Below the pieces are notes generated by a model, which ran no database searches, had not been told where the DNA came from, and was given only the letters and a program-made list of their open reading frames with translations. 14,481 nt of DNA from CAVPDE01 sp964580575 (GTDB taxonomy: Bacteria > Desulfobacterota > DSM-4660 > Desulfatiglandales > HGW-15): positions 1-14,481 of the forward strand of contig CAZOLJ010000101.1 in the NCBI GenBank assembly GCA_964580575.1. The letters run 5' to 3'. Position numbers and translations under genes: made by a program. This document shows, one piece after another, positions 1-6,893 of this stretch (position 1 is its first letter; the number at the start of each line of letters is the position of its first letter).

Positions 1-49
1 ATACGGAGCAGGGTACGCGGAAAAGACCCCTCTTATCCATTCTGCTTTT

Positions 50-84
50 CCTTGGACCTTACACCTTGTACCTTGAACCTTCTT
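50..84. repeat. Degenerate 7-bp tandem repeat, five units
   Basis: Five consecutive heptamers begin at 50, 57, 64, 71 and 78, and each starts with CCTT (first four close to CCTTGNA). The array runs into the TAA stop of the E2 gene on the minus strand. Divergence sits mainly in the last three positions of each unit. It resembles heptanucleotide repeat arrays known from other bacteria, but no function can be assigned. The remaining bases 1-49 show nothing recognisable. Confidence 0.7.
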
Positions 85-1192
85 ACTTCAACACCTTTGC
101 AAAAAGCTCACGATGCTCGATCATCTCCTTGAGCCTCCCCAGGAACATGGACGCGGGAACGCCGTCGATCACACGGTGATCATGAGTGAGGCAGAGATAG
201 GTCATGGTGCGGATGCCCAACTGCCCCTGATACACCGCAGGCCTTGACCCGATCTTTCCGATGCCCAGGATCGCATTCTGGGGCGGATTGATGATGGGGG
301 TCATGAAATCCGTTTCCACCTTGCCCCCGCTGCTGATCGTAAAAGTCCCTCCCTGGTAGGCGACCGGATCCAACTCGTTCTGACGCGCTTTCTTTGAAAG
401 CCGTTTGATCTCCCGGCTCAAAGCCACCAGACTCTTTTTATCGGCGTCCCTGACCACAGGAACCACCAGACCTTCATCCAGCGCCACCGCAACACCGATG
501 TGATATTCATCCCAGCAAACGATCTCGTCCCCCACCACCGCGGAATTCAAAAGGGGGAACTCCTTCAAGACGACGGATAGGATCTTCACGAGCATGTCCA
601 CATAGGTCACTTTGGTGTCCGGATAATCCAGGGAGAGTTGCTGGCGAAAGGCCGCCAGTTCGGTCATATCGGCCTCTGAAAAGACCGTGAGCTGGGCTCC
701 GGTTTGGAGGCTTGCCACGAGGTTGTCCGCTATGGTGCGCCTCATGCCGATGAATGGCGCTTTCTTCAGGATCTTGCGGCCTTCAAGACTGACCGCAGGT
801 AAGGCCAGCGATTGTGGCCTTGATGGTCTGGCAGCAGGCCCTTGCCCTTCAAAAGACACGTGTACCCCCCACTCTTCGTCTTCCTCGGCGGGCACAGACC
901 GATCGGCTCTTTCTTCTTCAGCAGGGAGAGAGTCTTTGAACGCTTCGAATTCTCCGACCGAATCTGCGACCACCCCCAGCAAGGCTCCGATATTCACCTT
1001 GTCCTTCACCTTTCTGAGGTAAAAGATCAGACCCGCGGCAGGCGCCTGAATTTCATAACTCACCTTTGCGGTTTCAATCACCGCGACCTTTTCATCCTCT
1101 TCCACGGCATCGCCGTCTTCTTTTGAGAGCTCGACGATGGTGATGTTCGACTGGGTCATGCCCAGCTTGGGGATCTGAATCTCAGAGATCAT
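83..1192 (-). CDS. 2-oxo-acid dehydrogenase E2 (dihydrolipoamide acyltransferase)
   Basis: This 369-aa protein should carry acyl groups on a lipoyl arm and transfer them to CoA as the core of a 2-oxo-acid dehydrogenase complex. Residues 1-78 are a biotinyl/lipoyl domain, with K43 in ETAKV as the expected lipoylated lysine. Residues 79-140 are an acidic then Pro/Ala-rich linker. Residues 141-369 are the catalytic acyltransferase domain, with PFIGMRRTIA at its start, GTFTISSGG at 282-290 and the catalytic HDHRVIDG at 337-344. ATG at 1192 is chosen because the lipoyl domain begins there and GGAGG lies 12 nt upstream; the frame stays open further upstream without family resemblance. No peripheral-subunit-binding domain is visible in the linker, which is unusual for an E2. 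It follows the E1 genes after a 74-bp spacer containing a hairpin. The substrate could be pyruvate, acetoin or a branched-chain 2-oxo acid. Confidence 0.93.
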   Translation of the reverse strand: MISEIQIPKLGMTQSNITIVELSKEDGDAVEEDEKVAVIETAKVSYEIQAPAAGLIFYLRKVKDKVNIGALLGVVADSVGEFEAFKDSLPAEEERADRSVPAEEDEEWGVHVSFEGQGPAARPSRPQSLALPAVSLEGRKILKKAPFIGMRRTIADNLVASLQTGAQLTVFSEADMTELAAFRQQLSLDYPDTKVTYVDMLVKILSVVLKEFPLLNSAVVGDEIVCWDEYHIGVAVALDEGLVVPVVRDADKKSLVALSREIKRLSKKARQNELDPVAYQGGTFTISSGGKVETDFMTPIINPPQNAILGIGKIGSRPAVYQGQLGIRTMTYLCLTHDHRVIDGVPASMFLGRLKEMIEHRELFAKVLK

Positions 1193-1216
1193 GAAGACCG
1201 GTGTCCTCCGTAAAAC

Positions 1217-1251
1217 GCCCGGACCAGGAATTGCGCCTTCCCGGTCCGGGC
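1217..1251 (-). promoter_or_regulatory. Strong intercistronic hairpin between E1-beta and E2
   Basis: A perfect 9-bp inverted repeat (GCCCGGACC at 1217-1225, GGTCCGGGC at 1243-1251) continues, after one A/C mismatch, into four more pairs (GGAA/TTCC), leaving a 7-nt loop. On the minus strand the stem starts about 15 nt after the E1-beta stop and is followed by GTTTTA, then the GGAGG of the E2 gene. It could be a weak intrinsic terminator or attenuator, or an RNA-processing and stability element that sets E2 level relative to E1. The T tract is only four bases, so full termination is unlikely. Confidence 0.65.
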
Positions 1252-1266
1252 AAAGGTAACCCTCGA

Positions 1267-2241
1267 TCAAAGCGTACGTTTCACTGCGCGGACAATGGAA
1301 TCCTTGTTGGGCAGATAAAGATCCTCCAGCACCGGGCTCCCGGGAATCGGAATCATGGGAGCCGCCACCCTCTGCACAGGCGACTTGAGGAAAGAGAAGT
1401 ACTCGCTGCAAGCCAGAGCCGCGATTTCAGCGCCAAGACCCCCACGGATTCGACCCTCTTCCACGGTGATCAGCCGGCCGGTTTTTTCCACCGACTCAAA
1501 GATCGTGTCCTTGTCCAGAGGCACGATCGTTCTGGGGTCAATGATCTCGATGTCGATGCCCTCTTTGGCCAGCTCCTGCGCCGCACTAAAGGCCTCGTAC
1601 ATCATAAATCCAAAAGCGACGACCGTGGCATCTTTGCCTTTCTTGCGCACCACGGCTTCTCCGAAAGGCACTGTGTAATCCTCCTCCGGCACTTCTCCGT
1701 CAATCCCACCGAAGAGCAGTTTCTTGTGCTCGAAGACGACCACCGGGTCATCGCTACGGATGGCCGACTTGAGAAGCCCCTTTGCATCGTAGGGTGTCGC
1801 CGGTTCGACCAGGATAAGACCGGGCGCCTGAATCAGTTGAGACTCGAGGCTCTGAGAGTGCCCGTAGGCCATGCGGAGACCGGCACCCACGGCCGTTCTG
1901 ATCGTCACAGGCAATCGATACTGGCCTCCCGTGATGTAACCCCACTGACCTAGGTGGTTGCAGATCTCATCCATGGCGAGCATGGTAAAATCAGAGAACA
2001 TCAACTCGAGAACGGGACGCATGCCGTTCAGAGCCGCACCGATGGCCGCTCCTGTGATGGCGTTCTCTGCAATAGGTGTATTCAGAACCCTCTCCTCCCC
2101 AAATTCCTTGACCAACCCAGCCGTCTGGCCGAAGGGGCTCACCCGAACGTCTTCCCCAAGAATGAAAACGCTGGGGTCACGGCGCATCTCCTCTGCCAAG
2201 GCCTCGTTAATGGCCTGCATGAACGTGATCTTTCTAGCCAT
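1267..2241 (-). CDS. 2-oxo-acid dehydrogenase E1 component, beta subunit
   Basis: This 324-aa subunit pairs with E1-alpha to form the thiamine-diphosphate-dependent decarboxylase of a 2-oxo-acid dehydrogenase complex. Family features are clear: an N-terminus MARKITFMQAINEAL, ILGEDV near residue 30, the TPIAEN segment carrying the conserved glutamate near residue 59, HSQSLES near 130, DAKGLLKSAIR with DPVVVFEH, and the C-terminal transketolase-type domain with PRTIVPLD, VEEG and IPGSPVLE. Length is usual for the family. ATG at 2241 is chosen because homology starts there and AAGGGGGTG lies just upstream. It overlaps the E1-alpha stop by one base (TGATG), so translational coupling is likely. 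Pyruvate, acetoin and branched-chain substrates cannot be told apart from this sequence. Confidence 0.94.
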   Translation of the reverse strand: MARKITFMQAINEALAEEMRRDPSVFILGEDVRVSPFGQTAGLVKEFGEERVLNTPIAENAITGAAIGAALNGMRPVLELMFSDFTMLAMDEICNHLGQWGYITGGQYRLPVTIRTAVGAGLRMAYGHSQSLESQLIQAPGLILVEPATPYDAKGLLKSAIRSDDPVVVFEHKKLLFGGIDGEVPEEDYTVPFGEAVVRKKGKDATVVAFGFMMYEAFSAAQELAKEGIDIEIIDPRTIVPLDKDTIFESVEKTGRLITVEEGRIRGGLGAEIAALACSEYFSFLKSPVQRVAAPMIPIPGSPVLEDLYLPNKDSIVRAVKRTL

Positions 2242-3212
2242 CAGCGCACCCCCTTTCCCGAATACAAATCTTCGAACAAATCCTGAGCTGTTGGATCCGC
2301 TGCGGCAAACGCACCCTGAATAGCTGCGTCCACCCGAGCCTGTACCTCCGCTCGAACCTTTAAATCCTCCGCCACAGTGATCATGCCGCGATCCATGAGC
2401 TTTTTCTTGCAAAGATCAATGGGGTCCTTCTTGCCCCACTCCTCCAGATCCTTCGGGTTCACATAGGATCCTGGGTCTCCGCTGAAGTGGGTAGCCATCC
2501 GGAAGGTTTTGTACTCAACCAGATAGGGTCCCTTCCCGCTCCTCGCATGCTCAATGGCTTTCTGCGCAGCCTCGTAAACGACCTCAACGTCCTGGCCCTC
2601 CACGATGTCATAAGGAATCCCATACCCCGCTGCACGGGGAGCCACATCCTGCGTCGGATAGTGGTCACACATGTACGAGAGCTCGCAGAACTGGTTGGTG
2701 CACACCCCAAAGAAAACTGGTAGCTTCCAGAGAGCTGCCATGCACATGGAAGGATGGGCATCTGCCTGGTTGCATGTTCCTTCCCCTACATAATAGAGCG
2801 TCACCTGATCCGTTTTCCGCATCTTGGATGCAAGGGCGGTCCCCACCGCCATGGAGAAGTCCGCGCCCAGACTCGAAACAAGCCCCGGGATATTGTTCTT
2901 TTTGTCCGCAAGATGAAGAGTGCCCTTTCCCTTGCACAGTCCTGACTTTTTGCCCAGGTACTCATGCCAGATGTCTTTGGGGTCCATTCCTTTCCCAATG
3001 AATTCCCCCACCCCCCTGTGGGTCCCGAAGAGAATGTCCTCTCGCTTCAAAGGACCCGTGATCCCGACCGATACAGCCTCCTGCCCTGTCCCGAAATGCC
3101 CCATGAGCTGGAGCTTGCCCTCCTTGAGAAGTTTCCCATGGGTCTCTTCCATGGTGCGGACCAGGAGCATCTTCCGATACAACTCCAAAAGTTTGTCTTT
3201 TGCCAATGGCAT
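2241..3212 (-). CDS. 2-oxo-acid dehydrogenase E1 component, alpha subunit
   Basis: This 323-aa thiamine-diphosphate enzyme subunit has the E1-alpha layout: LYRKMLLVRTMEE near residue 11, the HRG motif near 65, GKGTLH at 95-100 and ALWKLPVFF at 160-168. The cofactor-binding motif is altered. The usual GDG is GEG at 143-145, and the metal-binding asparagine region, usually ENN, is CTNQ at 171-174. The later loop reads RMATHFSGDPG (238-248), where a glycine normally precedes the histidine. Length is typical. The start at 3212 has AAGGAGG 8 nt upstream. It is the first gene of the E1-alpha/E1-beta/E2 set and lies 136 bp after the flavoenzyme gene. The substitutions may mark a subfamily with an unusual substrate; GEG can still plausibly bind Mg. 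Confidence 0.93.
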   Translation of the reverse strand: MPLAKDKLLELYRKMLLVRTMEETHGKLLKEGKLQLMGHFGTGQEAVSVGITGPLKREDILFGTHRGVGEFIGKGMDPKDIWHEYLGKKSGLCKGKGTLHLADKKNNIPGLVSSLGADFSMAVGTALASKMRKTDQVTLYYVGEGTCNQADAHPSMCMAALWKLPVFFGVCTNQFCELSYMCDHYPTQDVAPRAAGYGIPYDIVEGQDVEVVYEAAQKAIEHARSGKGPYLVEYKTFRMATHFSGDPGSYVNPKDLEEWGKKDPIDLCKKKLMDRGMITVAEDLKVRAEVQARVDAAIQGAFAAADPTAQDLFEDLYSGKGVR

Positions 3213-3260
3213 GGCCTGCCCTCCTTTCTAGGTATAAGGTTGTCTCATTTACCAGCATTC

Positions 3261-3306
3261 GATTCCCCCCTCGCCCCCCTTTACTAAAGGGGAGATGGGG
3301 GGATTT
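3261..3306. repeat. C/G-rich interspersed palindrome
   Basis: Two C6 runs, at about 3265-3270 and 3274-3279, are followed by TTTACTAAA, GGGG and a G6 run ending in GATTTT. The whole forms a long imperfect dyad centred near 3283, with inner arms CCCCTTTA/TAAAGGGG-like and outer arms ATTCCCCCC/GGGGGGAT. It lies in the 136-bp spacer between the flavoenzyme stop and the E1-alpha start. Similar C6/G6 palindromes are, from memory, common between genes of anaerobic bacteria. It may be a miniature mobile or REP-like element that also works as a transcript hairpin. Confidence 0.65.
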
Positions 3307-3348
3307 TGGATGACTCATCAAAATGACAATTCATTTAGTGCGTTCGTA

Positions 3349-4605
3349 TTAGATCCAAAATCTTGAAGGACTGAGTTTCTGTTCGAAGTCGCCGAACGAC
3401 TGTCCTGCAAGGAGACGGGTCACATACTGCCCTGTCAGCGGCCCCAGCGTCATCCCCTTGGTGTCGTGGCCCCCTGCAATGATCACGTTGTTAAGGGACT
3501 GGAGCCGGCCCACCAGCGGAAGGCCGTCCGGAGTGCACGGCCGCAGACCCCGCCACACCTCTGAGGGGTGAAGGGCCCCCATGAGGGGCAGATACATGCC
3601 GGCCGAGCGGTGGATTCCCTTCACGCGATCGGGGTTGATCGTCAAGTCAAGACCGCTCAGTTCGAGCGCTCCCGTGATCCGCAGTGCACTCAGCAATGGG
3701 GTCACTGCGACGTGGTGCTCCTCAAGGATCAGGGGCTGGCGAACGTTCATCTTGGGGTTGGAAAAGGTCTGGCTGATGCCTTTGCCGCCTTCGACAGGGA
3801 CGGCCTCTCCAAGGAGGCGGCCGAGGGGAGCCAGCCATGCCCCTCCGGCCAGCACCACCTGCTCGCCTTTGAATTCCCCTTTGGTGGTGAAAACAGAGTT
3901 CACGCGGTTGCGGCCCTGGTGAAAAGCAAAGACCTCCGTCTGGGGCATGAACCGCACGCCCCAGGCTGCCGCCTGCCGGGCAAGCCACTGGACGAACCTG
4001 GCAGGATCAAGTCCCGCGTCCGTCACGTAACGGACTCCGCCAATCACCGATCTGCCCGCAGCAGGCTCAACGTCTCGGACCTCGTCCCCGGAGAGGACCT
4101 CTGACACGAGCCCTGACTCTCTGGCTCTCGCAGCCCTTTCTCTTGCCTGGGCGAGTCCCTTCTGGGTCAGGAACAGGTAGAGAAGACCCTTCTGGCTGAA
4201 ATCATACTCGCGGCCGCCGAGACGGGCCAGTTCCAGGTGCACCTGAAGCCCTTCCTGATGCAGTCTCATAAAGAGCTCGGAATGGGCGTAGAATTCCTTC
4301 CGGTTGCAGTGGCGGGCAAAGCGAAGAAGCCAGTGCAGGAGGCGAAGATCCGGTCTGGCTTTTATTCCAAAGTAGCCTTCCTGGTCAAAGAGGTGCTTGA
4401 GGCCGTCCCCGATAACTCCAGGACCGGGAAGAGGCTCGAAATAGCTCGGCACGATGAGACCGGCATTGCCCCATGAGCTTCCGGAGCCGATCTCCCCTTT
4501 TTCAAGGACAAGGACCTTGGCGCCTGCAGAAGCGGCATAGTAAGCAACAGAGAGGCCCACCACACCGGCGCCGACAATCAGTACATCTGCCTGCTGGTCG
4601 TTCAT
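3349..4605 (-). CDS. FAD-dependent amino-acid dehydrogenase, DadA-like (DAO family)
   Basis: This 418-aa protein belongs to the DAO/glycine-oxidase fold and most resembles D-amino-acid dehydrogenases. The FAD-binding Rossmann motif GAGVVG is at 12-17, with the acidic residue of LEKG (E35) at the end of the second strand. It is followed by SSWGNAGLIVPS, the counterpart of the DadA segment near the flavin. The C-terminal part has WRGLRPCTPDGLPLVG and GHDTKGMTLGP, also typical. No signal peptide or membrane segment is evident, so it is probably cytoplasmic or peripheral at the membrane, passing electrons to a quinone rather than oxygen. Its start overlaps the adenosyltransferase stop by 4 bp (ATGA), implying translational coupling. 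Product 2-oxo acids could feed the downstream E1/E2 enzymes. A D-hydroxyproline dehydrogenase or sarcosine-type enzyme is an alternative. Confidence 0.88.
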   Translation of the reverse strand: MNDQQADVLIVGAGVVGLSVAYYAASAGAKVLVLEKGEIGSGSSWGNAGLIVPSYFEPLPGPGVIGDGLKHLFDQEGYFGIKARPDLRLLHWLLRFARHCNRKEFYAHSELFMRLHQEGLQVHLELARLGGREYDFSQKGLLYLFLTQKGLAQARERAARARESGLVSEVLSGDEVRDVEPAAGRSVIGGVRYVTDAGLDPARFVQWLARQAAAWGVRFMPQTEVFAFHQGRNRVNSVFTTKGEFKGEQVVLAGGAWLAPLGRLLGEAVPVEGGKGISQTFSNPKMNVRQPLILEEHHVAVTPLLSALRITGALELSGLDLTINPDRVKGIHRSAGMYLPLMGALHPSEVWRGLRPCTPDGLPLVGRLQSLNNVIIAGGHDTKGMTLGPLTGQYVTRLLAGQSFGDFEQKLSPSRFWI

Positions 4606-5171
4606 CTTTTCCAGGGGATCTCCTGAATCCCCATGATCCGGTTGCAGTGGCGGGAGAGCACAAACAGGTAATCCGAGAGCCGGTTCATATACGCGAGAAC
4701 GACCCTGTAATTCCCGGTCGGCTTTTCCTCGGCCACTTCCTCCAGGAGGCGAGCCGCATGGCGTTCAGCCCTGCGGCAAACGGTTCTAGCCATGTGAGCC
4801 CAGGTTGCGGAGGCATGCCCTGCGGGCAGAATGAACCCGGTCAGGTGGGGCAATAGGGCATCCCTACGGTCAATGGCCCTTTCCAGACCCTTGATTTTCT
4901 CCTCCTCAAGAGGTTTGAGGGAATCGGCCGGAGTGGAGCCATAGGTTGCCATAAGGCAGGCCCCTACATGGAAGAGCGTGGATTGAATCTCCTGAATCTC
5001 CCGGGCCAGATTCGGGTCTTCCTCCCGTAAAGAAGCCCCCAAGGCCCCCAGCACCGCATTCAGTTCATCCACATCGCCGCAAGCTTCCAACCGTTTGTCC
5101 GCCTTGCTCACACGCTCGCCGCTGAAAAGGCTTGTCTTGCCGTGATCGCCCGTGCCTGTGTAGATTTTGAT
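4602..5171 (-). CDS. PduO-type cob(I)alamin adenosyltransferase
   Basis: The enzyme transfers the adenosyl group of ATP to cob(I)alamin, making adenosylcobalamin for B12-dependent mutases or dehydratases. The family signatures are clear: IYTGTGDHGKTSLFSGERVS at the N-terminus (ATP site), GDVDELNA, CRRAER in the central helix and YMNRLSDYLFVLSR near the C-terminus. Length (about 189 aa) is usual. The start is a problem. In this frame no ATG or GTG lies between an upstream TGA and the conserved core. The only standard candidate is TTG at 5192, inside a repeat array and without a Shine-Dalgarno. ATC at 5171 sits 6 nt after GGAGGTGG-type sequence and matches the usual MKIYT start position, so that boundary is given here. 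A rare ATC start or a base error are both possible. No B12 riboswitch is seen upstream. Confidence 0.9.
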   Translation of the reverse strand: MKIYTGTGDHGKTSLFSGERVSKADKRLEACGDVDELNAVLGALGASLREEDPNLAREIQEIQSTLFHVGACLMATYGSTPADSLKPLEEEKIKGLERAIDRRDALLPHLTGFILPAGHASATWAHMARTVCRRAERHAARLLEEVAEEKPTGNYRVVLAYMNRLSDYLFVLSRHCNRIMGIQEIPWKR

Positions 5172-5189
5172 GGTCCACCTCCACCTTTG

Positions 5190-5252
5190 CAATGTTCATT
5201 GATCAATCTTCAATGCCCAATGTTCAATCATAAACGCTCAATGATCATTGAG
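5190..5252. repeat. Degenerate 7-bp tandem repeat, nine units, with palindrome
   Basis: Nine consecutive heptamers run from 5190 to 5252. Seven begin CAAT or CATT (for example CAATGTT twice, CAATGAT, CATTGAT), and the unit at 5232 is the most divergent. The last part contains a perfect 16-bp palindrome, CTCAATGATCATTGAG at 5237-5252, and a 10-bp palindrome, ATTGATCAAT, is at 5198-5207. The array lies in the presumed 5' leader of the adenosyltransferase gene. It could be neutral repeat expansion or a leader or operator element. Confidence 0.65.
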
Positions 5253-5313
5253 TTACGACTCGAAAGAGAGCCCCTCTGCATGCGCTCAACGCCTTCCACG
5301 CCCAGAGCAAAGA

Positions 5314-5343
5314 AGTCTAAGAGATTTGACCAAGTCTTGTCAA
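5314..5343 (-). promoter_or_regulatory. Candidate sigma70-type promoter for the adenosyltransferase operon
   Basis: On the minus strand a perfect TTGACA (5343-5338) is followed after 18 nt by TAGACT (5319-5314), four of six matches to the -10 consensus. It lies downstream of the membrane-protein stop and about 140 nt before the adenosyltransferase core. The -35 box also falls inside a TTTGAC/GTCAAA inverted repeat (5325-5344), which could be an operator. Support is by pattern only. Confidence 0.4.
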
Positions 5344-5354
5344 AGAAAAGCGCT

Positions 5355-6683
5355 CTACTCGTTCTTCTTCCTGATCGTGCGGAACAAGACATAATTGGGG
5401 TAGAGCAGAAAGAGAATGGAACAGGCTCTGCCTGCCACGAGGGCCATTGCCGCTGCCAGGGCGCCTACCATGCTAAAAGAATGAATAGCAAGGTTCAGAG
5501 TGAAGACAATGGCGACGATCTCAATCAAAGCACCCAGAGTGACGGGTTTTGTCGTGAGACCGGCCACCATAAGACCCCGTTGGAAAGACATCACCACCTC
5601 AAGAGCAGGCAGTACGATCAAGATTTTCGTCGGTGCCAGGGCGAAATGGGCCAGGTCGGGCGAGAGCCCGCAGATGTCCCGGTACCAGATGGTTACCAGA
5701 CCCGTGAAGACCACGAGACTAAAGGAGCAGAACACGGAAAAGAACAGAAGGAGCGCGAAATTCCTCATAGGCGAGAACTTCTCGAATCGGTCCCCCACCA
5801 GGGCGATGACCGTTTCCTGATAGGAGAGCCCGAAGCTCCGGAAGATGAACATCAGGGCGCCGATCACCGGGAGAACCGCGAGGGATTCAACGGCCATCGG
5901 GCTTCTTGCCACAAAAAAGGTCACAATCGAGTGAGCGCTCAAGAACAGCAAGGACGTCAAAGCGAGAGGCATATAAAAAGAGGCGATCTCCCTGTAGGTC
6001 AGGGTTTCCGGACTCTCCTCTCCTGAACCGGCTTTGAGTCGCATCAAAACGTCGTGCGCCATGATTCGGCTCGCTATCGCCTCACAGACGACACCAACTG
6101 AAAGAGAAAGAGAGCCCACACAGGCCCCGGGAAGAGTCCCCCACCAGGACAACAAGAGGGCAGCGGCGGCCAAAGAGCCGAGACGAGTGAACGTTCCGTA
6201 GGTTACGAAACGTGTCCGATGGTGGCGGATCAGGATACCCTGGTAAAAGCGCCGCATCCCTATCGCAGCCGGCCAGGGCAGAAAGAGGAGTGTCGACCAG
6301 TAGGCCAGACGGCTCACCTCTTCAGGAAGGCCCACCAGGTCGTCGGCAAGGAAAGAAAAAACCTGAGGAACCATGAGAATGGCCAGAAGCACAGTGATCA
6401 GCCCATTGAGCAACAGCGCAAATCTCAACAGCTTTCTGTAGGAAGAATAGTTTCTGACCAGGGCGGTTGCCGTGCTCACGAGCATGATAATCGGGCCTTC
6501 GCTGATAAAGGCCACGGAAAGAGCGACACCATAGGCTGCGAGATTGAGCTTCGCTTCCTGGAGACGAGCGATCACGGAGGCCACGATGGGACCTTCCAGC
6601 GCCATCATGATCCAGGTCAGAGCCAGGGGAATCCAGAAGAGAAAAATGATTCCCGGCGTCAGATTGTTTTCATGGTCATTCAT
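5355..6683 (-). CDS. Polytopic membrane protein, MATE/PST flippase-like
   Basis: A 442-aa, very hydrophobic protein with roughly 12 apparent transmembrane segments, the first beginning near residue 12 (GIIFLFWIPLALTWIMMALEG). The repeated pattern of long helices with short charged loops, and the EGPIVASVIARL and FISEGPIIMLVSTA segments, resemble the multidrug/oligosaccharidyl-lipid/polysaccharide (MOP) superfamily. That group includes MATE transporters and lipid-linked sugar flippases. No substrate can be inferred and no glycan genes are nearby. ATG at 6683 is chosen because it is the first ATG before the first helix, although its Shine-Dalgarno is weak. A TTG at 6704 with AGGGG just upstream would add seven residues and is a real alternative. 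It is divergent from the J-domain gene and may be transcribed apart from the metabolic genes downstream. Confidence 0.7.
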   Translation of the reverse strand: MNDHENNLTPGIIFLFWIPLALTWIMMALEGPIVASVIARLQEAKLNLAAYGVALSVAFISEGPIIMLVSTATALVRNYSSYRKLLRFALLLNGLITVLLAILMVPQVFSFLADDLVGLPEEVSRLAYWSTLLFLPWPAAIGMRRFYQGILIRHHRTRFVTYGTFTRLGSLAAAALLLSWWGTLPGACVGSLSLSVGVVCEAIASRIMAHDVLMRLKAGSGEESPETLTYREIASFYMPLALTSLLFLSAHSIVTFFVARSPMAVESLAVLPVIGALMFIFRSFGLSYQETVIALVGDRFEKFSPMRNFALLLFFSVFCSFSLVVFTGLVTIWYRDICGLSPDLAHFALAPTKILIVLPALEVVMSFQRGLMVAGLTTKPVTLGALIEIVAIVFTLNLAIHSFSMVGALAAAMALVAGRACSILFLLYPNYVLFRTIRKKNE

Positions 6684-6837
6684 CACTACACCGAAAGCCG
6701 GCAAATATCCCCTGTCGGCTTTCTTATATCCCCATAGGATAGCAGTTGGCTGAAAAACACCTGTTCAAACCCTCGGGAACCTTACTCCATGTGACTGAAA
6801 GCATCAAGCCTCGAACTTTTTCTCGAGCTTTTCTTGG

Positions 6838-6866
6838 TTGCCTATGCCTATCATCGCCTCTATAAT
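6838..6866 (+). promoter_or_regulatory. Sigma70-type promoter of the J-domain gene
   Basis: TTGCCT (6838-6843) and a perfect TATAAT (6861-6866) are separated by exactly 17 nt. Transcription would begin near 6873, giving a leader of about 20 nt before the ATG at 6894. The leader has only a weak GAG-type ribosome site. This is the clearest promoter in the window. No heat-shock sigma32-type or CIRCE element is visible next to it. Confidence 0.7.
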
Positions 6867-6893
6867 AGCCCTTTTACTCACAATGAGCCTGAT

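Noticed and set aside
1201..1953. Long plus-strand open frame (250 codons) opposite the E1-beta and E2 genes
   Set aside because: It is antisense to clearly conserved coding sequence and has low-complexity Arg/His/Gly-rich composition with no recognisable domain.
5193..5313. Cobalamin riboswitch before the adenosyltransferase gene
   Set aside because: The leader is long enough to look for one, but no GCCACTG-type B12 box or matching helices were seen; the space is mostly heptamer repeats.
5142..6026. Long plus-strand open frame opposite the membrane protein
   Set aside because: Its very polar Glu/Arg/His/Gln-rich translation is the expected shadow of a hydrophobic protein on the other strand.
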